A stretch of DNA of 45,136 nucleotides from Rhizocola hellebori (GCF_016862955.1 NZ_BONY01000076.1:1-45136); one strand, 5' to 3'. Shown: positions 26,379-35,857, counted from the first letter of the stretch. The notes: generated by a model from the sequence alone, not told the origin. Made by a program: numbers and translations.

Positions 26379-26771
26379 TTACAGGTCGAGGATGTCTTCG
26401 GCGGCGAGGATGTCGGTGTAGGTGTGGCGTTGGTAGGTGGCGAGCAGAGCGTGGTGTTTGTGGGTTTCGGCGGTGGCGTGGGCTGGTGGTGGCGGTAGCT
26501 GTAGGGCGAGGTGGGCGATCGTGGCGACATCTGCGGCCAGGACTGGTAGCAGGACGGCCAGGCCTTCGTCGTCGCCGACCAGTTCCAGCAGGTGGTCTCG
26601 ATGCGGTTGGCTGACTTGCTGGTATGCCTCGATCAGGCACATTGCGGGGATGCCGGTGAGGTCCCCGTTTTCCTGGACGGTCAGCAGTAGTTCACCCAGG
26701 TCGATAGCCCTGGTGTCGGCTGCGGCGTAGGCAACCAGCGCTGAGGTATCCAGGATGAGCCGCACGCTCAC
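26379..26771 (-). CDS. vapC: VapC-type PIN-domain toxin
   Basis: 130 residues. D8 in LILDTSAL and E48 in CLIEAYQ match the first two acidic metal ligands of PIN ribonucleases. The third and fourth are unclear: where a D-x-x-x-A motif is expected the protein has AETHKHHALLATYQ, and D120 (YTDILAAED) may complete the site. PIN toxins cleave tRNA or rRNA. The ATG overlaps the antitoxin stop by 4 bp (ATGA), the normal order being antitoxin first. It ends about 100 bp before the NB-ARC gene on the same strand, so read-through is possible. Confidence 0.85.
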   Translation of the reverse strand: MSVRLILDTSALVAYAAADTRAIDLGELLLTVQENGDLTGIPAMCLIEAYQQVSQPHRDHLLELVGDDEGLAVLLPVLAADVATIAHLALQLPPPPAHATAETHKHHALLATYQRHTYTDILAAEDILDL

Positions 26772-27019
26772 GCGGTGGCCTTCCGGCCCTTGTTTGCCTC
26801 GTTGCGCCTGGATTCGGCCTCACGCAGCCGTCTGCCGGCGGCCTTGATCCCGTCGTCGGTGACCGAGATGCCGTGCCGGGCGAGCATGGCCCGGCTACGT
26901 TCACTTTTCTGACGCGCCCGGATAGCTTCGGCAACGACCGCGGAGGCGTTGTCGACGCCGTCGAGATATTCAGCGACGTCCTCGGGCAGGCTCAGGTTCA
27001 TGCGGCGCTTGCTCGTCAT
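26768..27019 (-). CDS. vapB: VapB-type antitoxin
   Basis: 83 residues. The N-terminal RRMNLSLPEDVAEYLDG segment fits a ribbon-helix-helix DNA-binding fold. The C terminus (SVTDDGIKAAGRRLREAESR) is charged and would bind and block the PIN toxin. It overlaps vapC by 4 bp. Autoregulation is expected from the paired direct repeats at 27039-27074 just upstream of the start. Confidence 0.88.
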   Translation of the reverse strand: MTSKRRMNLSLPEDVAEYLDGVDNASAVVAEAIRARQKSERSRAMLARHGISVTDDGIKAAGRRLREAESRRNEANKGRKATA

Positions 27020-27038
27020 GCCGTCAGCCTACACTCAC

Positions 27039-27074
27039 TGCGCATATGATCACCAGTTTGTGCGCATGTGATCA
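27039..27074. promoter_or_regulatory. Probable VapBC operator: two direct repeats
   Basis: TGCGCATATGATCA (27039-27052) and TGCGCATGTGATCA (27061-27074) match at 13 of 14 positions and start 22 bp apart, about two helical turns, 20-55 bp upstream of vapB. This is the spacing expected when two ribbon-helix-helix dimers bind the same face of DNA. Each copy also contains the palindrome TGATCA. Confidence 0.75.
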
Positions 27075-27085
27075 TTAATCGGGGT

Positions 27086-27128
27086 GGCCTAGGGGCGCCT
27101 AGGCCCGGCCAAGGTGGCCTGGGCCTAG
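27086..27128. terminator. Nested hairpins between resolvase and vapB
   Basis: GGCCTAGG (27086-27093) pairs with CCTAGGCC (27098-27105) around a 4-base loop. Alternatively CTAGGCCC (27099-27106) pairs with GGGCCTAG (27121-27128). The two stems exclude each other. Lying 25-70 bp beyond the resolvase stop, they probably end that transcript; a recombination (res) site is a less likely alternative. There is no T-run. Confidence 0.5.
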
Positions 27129-27153
27129 GTGGTGCACACTGCGCGTTTATGTC

Positions 27154-27813
27154 CTACGGGCCGGATGCGGGGCTGGTGCCGGGCGGCGGTTCGTGGCGTT
27201 GGGCGTTGTCCAGGACGCGGTAGACAGTGGGCCGCGATACCGAGAACAGGTCGGCCAATTCGGTGACGCTGTGGGCGCCTGCGCGGTGCAGCTTGATCAG
27301 GTGGGCCTGCTGGCGCGGGTTCAGCTTCGGCGGCTTGCCTTTAAGCCGGCCCTTAGCCCTGGCGACGGCCATGCCTTCTTTGGTGCGTAGCCGCAGCAGG
27401 TCGACTTCGAACTCGGCGAAGGTGGCCAGGATGTTGAAGAACATCTTGCCCATCGGATCGGCCGGGTCGTAGAGAATGCCGCCGACACGCAGCTTGACTC
27501 CACGCGCCACCAGAGAATCGCCGATCGCGCGGGCATCTGGCACCGAACGGGCCAGCCGATCCAGCTTGGAAACCACCAGGGTGTCCCCGGCCCGCACGGC
27601 GGCCAGAGCTTGGTCCAGGCCGGGCCGGTTACGGTTGGTGCCGGTCAAACCTTTGTCCACATAGATCCGATGGGCCGCAACACCCATCGTCAGCAACGCC
27701 TGGCGTTGCGCGGTCAAGTCCTGCTCGTCGGTCGAGCAACGGGCATAACCCGTCATCAGCGTGATATCCATACCCTCAGCGAGCCTCAACCCGAGCATCC
27801 GCGGCAGGTTCAC
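27154..27813 (-). CDS. Serine resolvase/invertase
   Basis: 219 residues in the longest frame; starts at the ATGs 27771 or 27756 would give the usual length (YARCSTDEQ near the N terminus). The catalytic Ser lies in GYARCSTDEQ, followed by DKGLTGTNRNRPGL, VSKLDRLARSV and GKMFFNILATFAEFE, all hallmark motifs. A C-terminal helix-turn-helix (SVTELADLFSVSRPTVYRVL) binds the recombination site. Such enzymes resolve cointegrates of Tn3-like elements or invert DNA. No transposase or clear res site is present beside it, so it is either a solo invertase or the remainder of a transposon. The Pro-rich tail is unremarkable. Confidence 0.93.
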   Translation of the reverse strand: MNLPRMLGLRLAEGMDITLMTGYARCSTDEQDLTAQRQALLTMGVAAHRIYVDKGLTGTNRNRPGLDQALAAVRAGDTLVVSKLDRLARSVPDARAIGDSLVARGVKLRVGGILYDPADPMGKMFFNILATFAEFEVDLLRLRTKEGMAVARAKGRLKGKPPKLNPRQQAHLIKLHRAGAHSVTELADLFSVSRPTVYRVLDNAQRHEPPPGTSPASGP

Positions 27814-27849
27814 TCAAATCCACTCCTGGGGCGAGCTGACGTCTGCGTC

Positions 27850-27940
27850 CGCCGGGCGAACGGTTTCCGGTCGCCGTCGCCACTTCGCGACGGATCATTC
27901 TTCGGCGCGCTCTTTGGTTCTTGGTCGCGGAGGGGAAGGC
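27850..27940 (+). repeat. Degenerate copy of the dispersed repeat
   Basis: GAACGGTTTCCGGTCGCCGT, CGCCACTTCGCGACGGATCA and TTCTTCGGCGCGCTCTTTGG follow the motif order of the family (GGAACC..TTTCGGACGCC / CGCTTCGCG / GATCTTCTCG..GCGCTCGTTGG). It lies between the divergent resolvase and NACHT genes. Confidence 0.55.
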
Positions 27941-27977
27941 GAGTAGGCCACACGGCGGCGGTCAGGGCCGCCGCAAC

Positions 27978-30581
27978 ATGGACGATCATCCGATTCGTGA
28001 AGCGACCGCCGTGACTAGCTTGGACTGGGCCAGCGCCGCTGACGAGTCTCGCGCCGGCGGGTATGGCGGAGGGCAGGTGAATGGTGTGGATCGAGCGCGA
28101 CGGCTACTGATTGGCGCTCTGACAGTGATCACCTTGGCAGTCTTGCCGGTGCTGGGTGGTATGGCGGCCAACACCCTCGCTGGGTCTAATGGTTGGTGGG
28201 TTCTGGTCGCGATGCCTGTGTTAGTGGCACCGATCGTGGTTTGGGAGATTGCAAAGTCGCGGCGGCCTGTGACAACTGGTCCCCCAGAGGCTCGGGAGGA
28301 ACTGCTGGACCAGCTTGCCGGCGTCGTAGAGAAGCAGTGGAGGGACGAGGCTGCGGCACGTAGGATCAATCGAAAGAACCCAATCCGTGTGACCTGGGTC
28401 ACGACGGCACGCCCGGTGACGGTTGCGGCCGGCGCGCACGACGACACCGCGCAAGGCGATATCGCCGACGCGACGCAAGTATTGCGGGCGCGAAATTGGC
28501 GGATGGTAGTGCTGGGCGAACCGGGTTCTGGCAAAAGCGTGTTCGCCTTGTGGATGACGTTGGAGCTGCTGGAACAGCGGCGTGTCGAGCAGCACCTTCC
28601 TGTGCCCGTATTGGTGTCCCTTTCGTCTTGGCGTCCGCCTGAGCCACTTTGGCATCATGTGAGCCGTCGACTCAGCGAGGACTATCAGGGCCTGATGGCT
28701 GGTCGGAACTCCCTTGACATGCTGCTGCGCTTGGTGATTGAGAAGCGGGTGCTGCCCGTAATGGACGGGCTGGATGAAATACCAGCCGAGTTGCATGCCG
28801 CGGCGATTGAGAGCGTCGACGCAGAGACCGGGGGTGGCATCCCGTTCGTGTTGACATGTCGTACCGGCGACTTCGAGCGTGCGGTGGCGGCCAGCGGTCA
28901 GGCACTGTCTGCGGCTGCGGTGCTTGAGCTAAAACCGGTGGATCTCACAGCCGCCGAGGATTACCTGTCGCAGTCAGGACCTAGCGCCGCGGAGCGGTGG
29001 CGGCGAGTTCTGGGGCCGTTGGCGGACACGCAGGAGCCATTGGCCCAGGTATTCGCTACGCCGTTGATGATTTGGCTGGCCCGTGTGGTCTACGCCATAC
29101 CAACGCTGGATCCGCAGGAATTGGCGAACCGCCGCCGCTTCCCCGATGCCAAGAGCATCGAGGATCACCTCCTCGATGCATATCTGCCAGCAGCGTATGG
29201 GACACCGGGCGATCCAAGGTTCGGGGCCGAAGCGGCCAGAAAGTGGCTAAGTATTCTCGCCCGGAGCTCAGGTCACGGCGGCGGTCCCGTCGATGTAGCG
29301 TGGTGGCACCTCACGTTAAGGCCAAAGGTTCCCTGGGCGTCGGCGTTCTTGGTGGGCTTCGTATTCTCCTTTGTCTTCGCGACCATCCAGCACATGATGT
29401 TGGAATTCTTCCGTTGGGGCCTTGCCTACCTCAGCCTCATCGGCGGACTAATCGCCCTGGTTGTCATAGTAAATAACTACGCAAAACGCGTCTATCCACC
29501 GCTGGGATGGAGAATACTGGTAGGCATTGCCACGAGTCTCGCGTTTGCCTCCGGAAGTGTTGTCGCGGACGTGTTTCAACGAGCCTCCGATCTTGACGAG
29601 TTGGTGGGCGCCGAGGTCGTGCTCGGCTGGGGCTTGCTCGCTGCCGGTTCGGCAGTGTGCACGTGCTTGACTAGTCTGCTTGCGATTCCTATAAAGCCAC
29701 GCCACAGGCCCGATGCGATCTCGTGGCGCGAGCGCTTGGCCACCGCATTTGTCGTTGGCGGCGGCGCAGGCGCGCTCTTCTTTTTCGCGCCGGAGGTCGG
29801 GGCGACAACCAGCGTGGTCGTCTTCCTTGCTACATGCGCGCTCTACGACCCTTTAGCACGTGTTCTGTCGCCCCCTACACACCCACGACGGGTGATGTTG
29901 AAAATGGTAGGGCGTCGTGATCAGGTCATATCGCTGCTCTTGGCATGCGTCGCGCTCGGTCCGATTGTTGGCTTGCTTTCCATGCTGATGGTGTGGCTAC
30001 AGACCTATCTTCTGCGTGTCCATGAGCTGCCATCCACAGTCGATCAGTGGCTGGATTTGGGGGGCCTGATGGCCGGAAGCCTATGGTTCGGCCTCTTGGC
30101 TGGCTTGCTAGCGGGGCTGCTGGTCGGTGTCGCACGGGCTGCATTTGACGATTTCGGTGCAGTCGGCCTAGCAACACCTGCTGCGTCTCTGCGCCTAGAT
30201 CGCCTTGCCTACGCCGTCGGAATATTCTTGGCCGCAGTCGGCGTGGTTGGCTGGGTAACCCTATCTGTCCTCGTTCTTCCCGAGTCGGAGCTAACCTTCA
30301 GCTCGAGCGAACGCGTAATTCCGGATTGGATGGTGTTGGTACTTCTAGCGCTAACCGTTGTTTCGGTGCGCTCTTGTTGGTTCCAATTCTCTTTCGCACG
30401 CGTGCGCTGGAGACTAAGCGGTTACCTTCCATGGAACCTGATGGCATTCCTGCACGACGCCCATCAGCGGGGCATCTTGCGCCAAGCGGGCGCTGTCTAC
30501 CAGTTCCGGCACTCTCGGCTGCATGAATACCTTGCGCAAAGCAGCTCGACATCCGTCGCGGTGAGAAGCGTCCACAGCTAG
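27978..30581 (+). CDS. Polytopic membrane NACHT NTPase
   Basis: 867 residues from ATG 27978; the frame is open from 27921, and a GTG at 28077 is also possible. An N-terminal hairpin of two helices (LLIGALTVITLAVLPVLGG; WWVLVAMPVLVAPIVVWEIA) precedes the NACHT: P-loop LGEPGSGKS at about 179-187, Walker B VMDGLDEIP near 261, VLTCRTGDF sensor. After a helical part (about 330-430, ending LLDAYLPAAY), residues 450-820 hold around ten membrane helices. The end, GILRQAGAVYQFRHSRLHEYLA, is the conserved closing motif of this actinobacterial family. The polytopic domain could be sensor or pore. It is the complete counterpart of the truncated gene at 12683-13867. Confidence 0.92.
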   Translation: MDDHPIREATAVTSLDWASAADESRAGGYGGGQVNGVDRARRLLIGALTVITLAVLPVLGGMAANTLAGSNGWWVLVAMPVLVAPIVVWEIAKSRRPVTTGPPEAREELLDQLAGVVEKQWRDEAAARRINRKNPIRVTWVTTARPVTVAAGAHDDTAQGDIADATQVLRARNWRMVVLGEPGSGKSVFALWMTLELLEQRRVEQHLPVPVLVSLSSWRPPEPLWHHVSRRLSEDYQGLMAGRNSLDMLLRLVIEKRVLPVMDGLDEIPAELHAAAIESVDAETGGGIPFVLTCRTGDFERAVAASGQALSAAAVLELKPVDLTAAEDYLSQSGPSAAERWRRVLGPLADTQEPLAQVFATPLMIWLARVVYAIPTLDPQELANRRRFPDAKSIEDHLLDAYLPAAYGTPGDPRFGAEAARKWLSILARSSGHGGGPVDVAWWHLTLRPKVPWASAFLVGFVFSFVFATIQHMMLEFFRWGLAYLSLIGGLIALVVIVNNYAKRVYPPLGWRILVGIATSLAFASGSVVADVFQRASDLDELVGAEVVLGWGLLAAGSAVCTCLTSLLAIPIKPRHRPDAISWRERLATAFVVGGGAGALFFFAPEVGATTSVVVFLATCALYDPLARVLSPPTHPRRVMLKMVGRRDQVISLLLACVALGPIVGLLSMLMVWLQTYLLRVHELPSTVDQWLDLGGLMAGSLWFGLLAGLLAGLLVGVARAAFDDFGAVGLATPAASLRLDRLAYAVGIFLAAVGVVGWVTLSVLVLPESELTFSSSERVIPDWMVLVLLALTVVSVRSCWFQFSFARVRWRLSGYLPWNLMAFLHDAHQRGILRQAGAVYQFRHSRLHEYLAQSSSTSVAVRSVHS

Positions 30582-31057
30582 ATCGCGAGCTACGGGGTGG
30601 CAGCATGCGAAGAAGCAAGCAGGATGTCTTCACCATTTGGTGCGCCTTGTATCGAGCGCGCCATGCTGTCGACTTCAAGAATTTCTGTCGGCCATCGACA
30701 TAGCCTTGTCGGCTGAGTTGCAGATTCGCCTGATCTGACGGCACGTACAAACGCCGATTGTCCGGTTCCGGCCGGCGCGCCGTCCTACTTCCATATGCAT
30801 TCGTGCCCACAATAGGTTCATCGTGGACCCAACCAGTTTGAACGGCGGCTCGGGTTCCTCATCGACTGACTGGATCCCTGTGATCGAATTACGTCGACAA
30901 GATCCACGGTCCAGTCAGGCGGATCCCAACATTCACGGAGCCGCATGGTTTGAGTACCAGACGACTGAACCGTGTCGCGGTCGAGCGGCGATGACACCCC
31001 ACGCCCGTACGCTGGCCCTTCGGTCATCGGTCCCTCGCCGTCGTCCCGCGGCTTGGA
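30582..31057. other. Convergent intergenic region, no gene seen
   Basis: It separates the ends of the NACHT gene (+) and an NB-ARC gene (-). Short frames on both strands lack coding character. No strong hairpin with a T-run was found. Confidence 0.45.
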
Positions 31058-33550
31058 TCAGCCTGGTGCACCTGACTCAAGGGATCGGCGCAGGGACTCT
31101 ACCGTGCTTCTGGAAATCATTGTGTCCGGATGGTTTGGCCCCAAGACACGCGTGAGCGCCTGCAAGGTGCTCTGATGCAGCGATAGGGCCGAGCTGTGAT
31201 CACCGAGCGCCACCAGTGTGGCCGCCACGTTGTTCGCAGAACGAAGCGTGTCCGGGTGCAGGTCGCCGAGTACTCGCTGCCGGCACTCGTAGTTGTACGT
31301 CAGGAGATCCTTCGCTGCATTAAGATCACCCATTGCCCGAACGATGAGCGCAAGGTTGTTCCGAGCCTTCAGGGTATCTGGATGATCCTGTCCCATTAGT
31401 CTTACGTATCGTTGCATGACTTCAGTAGCCAATTTGTGTGCGTCGTCCATGTCTCCGATCGTGCGCATCGTTGTCGACAGGTTGTTAGCGGCGTATAAAG
31501 TCTCGGCATGGTCGTCTCCGTATAAGCCTCGGTAGCCCACTAGTGCGTTCTCCTGAAGCGACCTGGCGGTGAGGAGATCCGTTTCCAAGGAGTCGACAAC
31601 CTGGAGCAGCTCAGCGCCGTTGGCCTCCAGGAATGATGTCGATATGTCGCGGTCCCGGTTAGACAAAATCTCGACGATCTTCCTCGCGGACCGGAGGGTG
31701 CGTGAAGCCCGCAAGTCATTCAGCAACGGTTCGAGCAGGTCAGCCTCGGCTGGTGGAACCAGACGGCTGAGGTGCTGGTGCATTGCGCTCAATCGAGTCT
31801 CGGCCCTGGTACGCAAGGCCATGGCCAGTTTGACGGACGCATAGAGAGTATTGGGATCCTGATCGCCGTGCTCCAATGCGCTGCGTCTTAGACTTGCGCC
31901 GTGTAGGTCGACAGCCTGATCTGTCCGGCCCATTGCTCGCAGCGCCATGGCCAGGTTCGTCTCGAGGCGGGTGATCTCCACCCTGCTGTCTACGTGCGTG
32001 GCTAGACGAATTCGTAGGCATTCCTCCAGGCAGCTCACGGCACGCTGATACTCGCCGCGATCATGAAGATAGCGTCCGACGGCGAATAGCAGGTCGATTC
32101 TAGCGATGGGACTGCGATTGGTAGTGGGTTCGGAGAGGACCACAAGGGCGTGTGGAAGAAGCTCTGCGCATGCGTCCCAGTGGGCGCTGCCCGAGTCAGC
32201 CAACGGAAATGCGGCTGCAAGCAGTTCTGTTGCGCATCGGTGCCAGCGCTCGGGCCGCCACCCCGCGGCCGTTTCAAAGCGCCAGAACCCAAGCGGCTGA
32301 AACCGATCCTTTACTAGGCTGACTAGACGCCGTGACCACGAGCGGGTTCCGTCTTCGATTACCTGGCGCAAAGCAGCCTGGACCAAACCATGGATATGGA
32401 CCGACACCTTCGTGTCCTGACGTATCAGCGACAGCTCGAACAGTGATGCATAAGCTCCGTTCAACATAAGCGGATCTTTGGAGCATTTCCGCAGAGACAC
32501 GGGCAATAGCTGTGGATATTCGGTAATCAACCTTCGCGGTATCGCGTTCTCTGCAAAGAAAGCCATCAGGCGGAGCAAGTCCGCCGCCACTGGATCACGC
32601 CAGCAAAGAGATCGGAAACTCCGCAGCAGGACACGGTAGACGGCAGACTCGACCGCACCACGCTTCTGCCCCTGATCGAACGCAGCATAAGATTCCAGGT
32701 CGACGTGTCGCGTCCTGCAGTACGCCGCAATGAGCTCGAGGGCTAACGGCAGGTGCCCAACACGCATCGCCACATCGAGGGCTGACACAGCATCGCTTGA
32801 ATCGTATGAGGACGAGACAAGAAAGCGAACTGCGTCATCGGCAGGAAACGGCAGGAGCTCTATCGATGGAGCTATCGTGTGCCAGTTAGGGTTTCGTGAG
32901 GTGATGATTATGCTCCCGGAGCCGCGAGCTGGGAGCAGGTCGACCACATCGGCGGGCCATGATGCGTCATCATAGATAAGAATCCATCGCTCACGATGGG
33001 CCAGTTCCACCAGTGCGAGCGTCGCAGCTGTGTGGTGGTCTGCTTCATCGATTCCAAGGCGGGACGCCAGTTGGGCGAGCGATTGAATTAGGGACTCTCG
33101 GCTGTGGGCGTCAACTTGCCATGCGCATGAGAGATCACTCTGCCTACGGTAAACGAACTCCGTGGCCAAGCTGGTCTTACCTACGCCGCCCATGCCGAAG
33201 ACGACCGCAATTCGTACCTCGCCGGAGCCCGTCGCGAGATAGGAGTCCAATCTGCCAATTTCTCTCGGCCTGGATTGGAAAGATCTCAACCGGACCGGAA
33301 GATTCCAGAACTGGTCGCGCGCCGGGAAAAGGCTGCCACGGCCGGACGAGGTGGGCACGGTTGGTCTGTCCCAGGCGAACTGGGCCAGCATCATCAAAGC
33401 TGCACTGATTGCAGCCAGCGTGGCGGTCAACACCTTCCAACCAGGTGGCAACAGGCCCGATGTGAAGATCCCGAGCGTCGCCGCCAAGACGAGACAGACC
33501 ACGACGCCCACCAATTTGGGGCGTTTCGGCGACGGTCGGCGAGTGACCAT
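31058..33550 (-). CDS. Membrane-anchored NB-ARC / TPR STAND protein
   Basis: 830 residues. A basic N terminus (VTRRPSPKRPKL) and two helices (VGVVVCLVLAATLGIFTSG; VLTATLAAISAALMMLAQF) precede the P-loop FGMGGVGKTSLA (about 118) and Walker B WILIYDDAS (about 184), with an IIITSRN sensor and 'GHLPLALELIA'. A winged-helix-like region ends at VHIHGLVQAAL. The C-terminal 380 residues are TPRs, the last four of the 42-residue HPDTL-x-x-x-NNLA type, interrupted by a longer helical insert (about 590-660). It has the same plan as the genes at 23453, 35858 and 40500 but is clearly diverged from them. Convergent with the NACHT gene, divergent from the TPR gene at 33812. Confidence 0.92.
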   Translation of the reverse strand: MVTRRPSPKRPKLVGVVVCLVLAATLGIFTSGLLPPGWKVLTATLAAISAALMMLAQFAWDRPTVPTSSGRGSLFPARDQFWNLPVRLRSFQSRPREIGRLDSYLATGSGEVRIAVVFGMGGVGKTSLATEFVYRRQSDLSCAWQVDAHSRESLIQSLAQLASRLGIDEADHHTAATLALVELAHRERWILIYDDASWPADVVDLLPARGSGSIIITSRNPNWHTIAPSIELLPFPADDAVRFLVSSSYDSSDAVSALDVAMRVGHLPLALELIAAYCRTRHVDLESYAAFDQGQKRGAVESAVYRVLLRSFRSLCWRDPVAADLLRLMAFFAENAIPRRLITEYPQLLPVSLRKCSKDPLMLNGAYASLFELSLIRQDTKVSVHIHGLVQAALRQVIEDGTRSWSRRLVSLVKDRFQPLGFWRFETAAGWRPERWHRCATELLAAAFPLADSGSAHWDACAELLPHALVVLSEPTTNRSPIARIDLLFAVGRYLHDRGEYQRAVSCLEECLRIRLATHVDSRVEITRLETNLAMALRAMGRTDQAVDLHGASLRRSALEHGDQDPNTLYASVKLAMALRTRAETRLSAMHQHLSRLVPPAEADLLEPLLNDLRASRTLRSARKIVEILSNRDRDISTSFLEANGAELLQVVDSLETDLLTARSLQENALVGYRGLYGDDHAETLYAANNLSTTMRTIGDMDDAHKLATEVMQRYVRLMGQDHPDTLKARNNLALIVRAMGDLNAAKDLLTYNYECRQRVLGDLHPDTLRSANNVAATLVALGDHSSALSLHQSTLQALTRVLGPNHPDTMISRSTVESLRRSLESGAPG

Positions 33551-33811
33551 GCGGATCCTCGGGCTATCTTGAGCTGCAACACCTGTATGGTATCGGTTGA
33601 TAGCTACATCGAGATGTGGAGCGGCTGAGATCTCAGATCGGCGCCCTCATCGGACGGCCGGCACGGCGCCCGTCTCACAAAACCAACGGTGATTGAGACG
33701 GTTTGGGCGTCGTCGTCGCACTCCACATCGCGGCGCGGGCAGTCCACGGGGTCATCGATTCCGGCACTCTCGGTGGAGCAAGGAACTCGTCGTGGATGAA
33801 ACCATCGTTGT

Positions 33812-35488
33812 GTGACGATCAGGTTCGATGCGCATGAGCTCGATCCACCGCTTAACCTGGACAACCTCGCTCTGCGGCAGCTCCCGATGCAATGGCCTGT
33901 GGAGAGGGATCGGTTCACGCAGGTCACCGGGCATGTGCCCATCATGATTCGTTTGCATACAGGCAGCGGTCTGACTGCGTGCACGGCGATGACCTACTAC
34001 ATCGACGCGCGCAGCTCATTCCTGTCGGAGGGGCGAATCCTGTTGTTGGCCAGCAGCCGTGGTGGGCTGCTCACCCTCATGGCAAGGCAAGGTATGGAAG
34101 CAACTGGGTTGCAACCCGCCGACGTCGCGGTGGCGGGAGCTGGTCAGTACGACTTTCCTGACACCCTCGCAGCGCTCGAGGATGGACTCGATGAGGGCAG
34201 CTTTCGACGCCTGCTGAAGGTGTTCGATCTGAGCTACAGGCTGAGCCTCTGGCTCGGACTAGACGAGCTTGCCTCCTTGGTCTTGGCACCGAGCAGCGAG
34301 CTTGGCCGGTTCTACCGCCTTGCGATCTGGGTCAACAGCGGTGAGCTGTCGCACGAGGAAGCGTGGCATCGGCTACAGACGCACAAGCATTATGCCCTTG
34401 CGGACGTGGCGACGTACCTCCACGACGTCGCTGCCCGGCTCGCGTTGCATGTCGCGTACTACCATCAGGATCTCGTGTCGCCTGGGGCCGACGATATGGC
34501 CGCCATGGCTTTCTGGAACCCTGGCGTGCCGAAGATCCGGCTGGAAGATGTCACAGCCACTAACGCGGAGCCTGCCCCACCACACACCGTGCCCAACAAG
34601 ACCAATCACGCCAATCCGCCGCGCAAGCCGGCCAGGGAGGAACCGGCGGCCACGACCTCGCCGCATGTTCGTTTCTTCCGCGGCGAGGCACGCGTTCGGC
34701 ATCGTCCGCTGCCGCCCGATCCGCAACGAGCCCTGCGGGCCAAGGAACTGTCCGACAAGGGAATATCTCTGCTCGCCTCATTCGAGACAGCAGGTATCGA
34801 CGCAGACCTCGAACGTGCCATCGCCCGGCTGCGAGAGGCACTGGCGGTGGCGGCACCCAACGACCCTCATCGGCCGACTTACTGGCTGAACCTTGCTAAA
34901 GGACTGCAGGCTTCCTACGAGCGCGACACGAACCATGACCATCTTGACGAGGCGATTGCGCTCATGCGTAAAGCGATGGGGGTCGTCGGCAACGACTATC
35001 AGGAACTACCCGAGATGCAGCGCACCATGGGCATGCTGCTGGCGCTGCGCTTCGCACGCGACACCTCGCCATGGGATATGGACGAGGCCATGGCTCTTAC
35101 AGCCGTAGCCATGCGTCGCCACCCGAACCACCTGCTAGCGATGCATGCGCGGGCTCACGCGTTGCGGCACAGGTGGGAGACCCAGCAACACCGGCAGGAC
35201 CTGGATGCCATCATCGAACTCGGCAAGGCCATGCTGGCAAATCAGCAACCAGGACTGCAGCGCGCTGAAACGCTATGGATCCTATCGCGCGACCGGTGTC
35301 ATCGCTACGATCTTGCAGGGCTGCCCGAGGACATCGACGCTGCCGTAGACGCCAGTCGCACCGCGCTCAAGGAGTGCCCGGCCGATCATCCGCGGCGCCC
35401 TCGCTACGTGTACGGGCTGGCCTATGCAAAACACAGGCGGCTCGCCGACGCGCCCGCAGGAAACAATAGCCACGACTCTTTTCAGTGA
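33812..35488 (+). CDS. TPR protein of CHAT-associated type, without CHAT
   Basis: 558 residues, GTG start. Residues 1-240 are a helical domain I do not recognise (contains YYIDARSSFLSEGRILLLAS and LSLWLGLDELASLVLAP). A Pro/Thr-rich linker (250-300) follows. From about 306 there are five TPR-like units with the DLERAI-x-x-LREAL, HLDEAIALMRKAM, DMDEAMALTAVAM pattern that in actinobacteria usually precedes a CHAT caspase-like protease. Here the protein stops after the last TPR, and no CHAT sequence is found in the 370 bp downstream. Either it is a partner for a protease encoded elsewhere or it has lost its effector domain. Confidence 0.8.
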   Translation: MTIRFDAHELDPPLNLDNLALRQLPMQWPVERDRFTQVTGHVPIMIRLHTGSGLTACTAMTYYIDARSSFLSEGRILLLASSRGGLLTLMARQGMEATGLQPADVAVAGAGQYDFPDTLAALEDGLDEGSFRRLLKVFDLSYRLSLWLGLDELASLVLAPSSELGRFYRLAIWVNSGELSHEEAWHRLQTHKHYALADVATYLHDVAARLALHVAYYHQDLVSPGADDMAAMAFWNPGVPKIRLEDVTATNAEPAPPHTVPNKTNHANPPRKPAREEPAATTSPHVRFFRGEARVRHRPLPPDPQRALRAKELSDKGISLLASFETAGIDADLERAIARLREALAVAAPNDPHRPTYWLNLAKGLQASYERDTNHDHLDEAIALMRKAMGVVGNDYQELPEMQRTMGMLLALRFARDTSPWDMDEAMALTAVAMRRHPNHLLAMHARAHALRHRWETQQHRQDLDAIIELGKAMLANQQPGLQRAETLWILSRDRCHRYDLAGLPEDIDAAVDASRTALKECPADHPRRPRYVYGLAYAKHRRLADAPAGNNSHDSFQ

Positions 35489-35857
35489 ACGACCACCGAA
35501 AGCGGCGAGCGGTCAACACAGTGATCAGGACGGGCTCACCAACATCCGCCCATCGGCTTCCGCGCGTTGCCGGCGTCTCAAGACGCTAGATCCATCCGTC
35601 CGCAAGCGGTTCCTTCTGAGACGCGCAATGTGCTGGTCGCCTGGAGATCCGACTGTCTCGGTAGCTGGTCCCGAACGGACACCCACACGCGCTCATGATG
35701 GCAAGGCTGGATGTTCAGCAAGCGCCCGCTTTGGAGATCGAGCTCGCGTCTTCCTTGCCTCGGCTGACAGTGCGGACGGACCCGTCTGTAAGGGCCGGAG
35801 GCTCGGACCAGTTGGCCTTGGGCGCGGAAGAGTCTTGTTCGACCCTCCGGTTGGGCG
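35489..35857. other. Intergenic, no gene seen
   Basis: Open frames here are shadows with unusual Arg/Ser content. The stretch lies where a CHAT domain would continue from the TPR gene, and nothing in six frames resembles one. It should hold the promoter for the next NB-ARC gene. Confidence 0.45.

Noticed and set aside
26273-26530. N-terminal extension of the NB-ARC gene
   Set aside because: Overlaps vapC out of phase and is Pro/Thr/Ser-rich; the ATG at 26272 directly precedes the membrane hairpin.
33812-35857. CHAT protease domain in or after the TPR gene
   Set aside because: No His/Cys CHAT motifs in the protein or in any frame of the following 370 bp.
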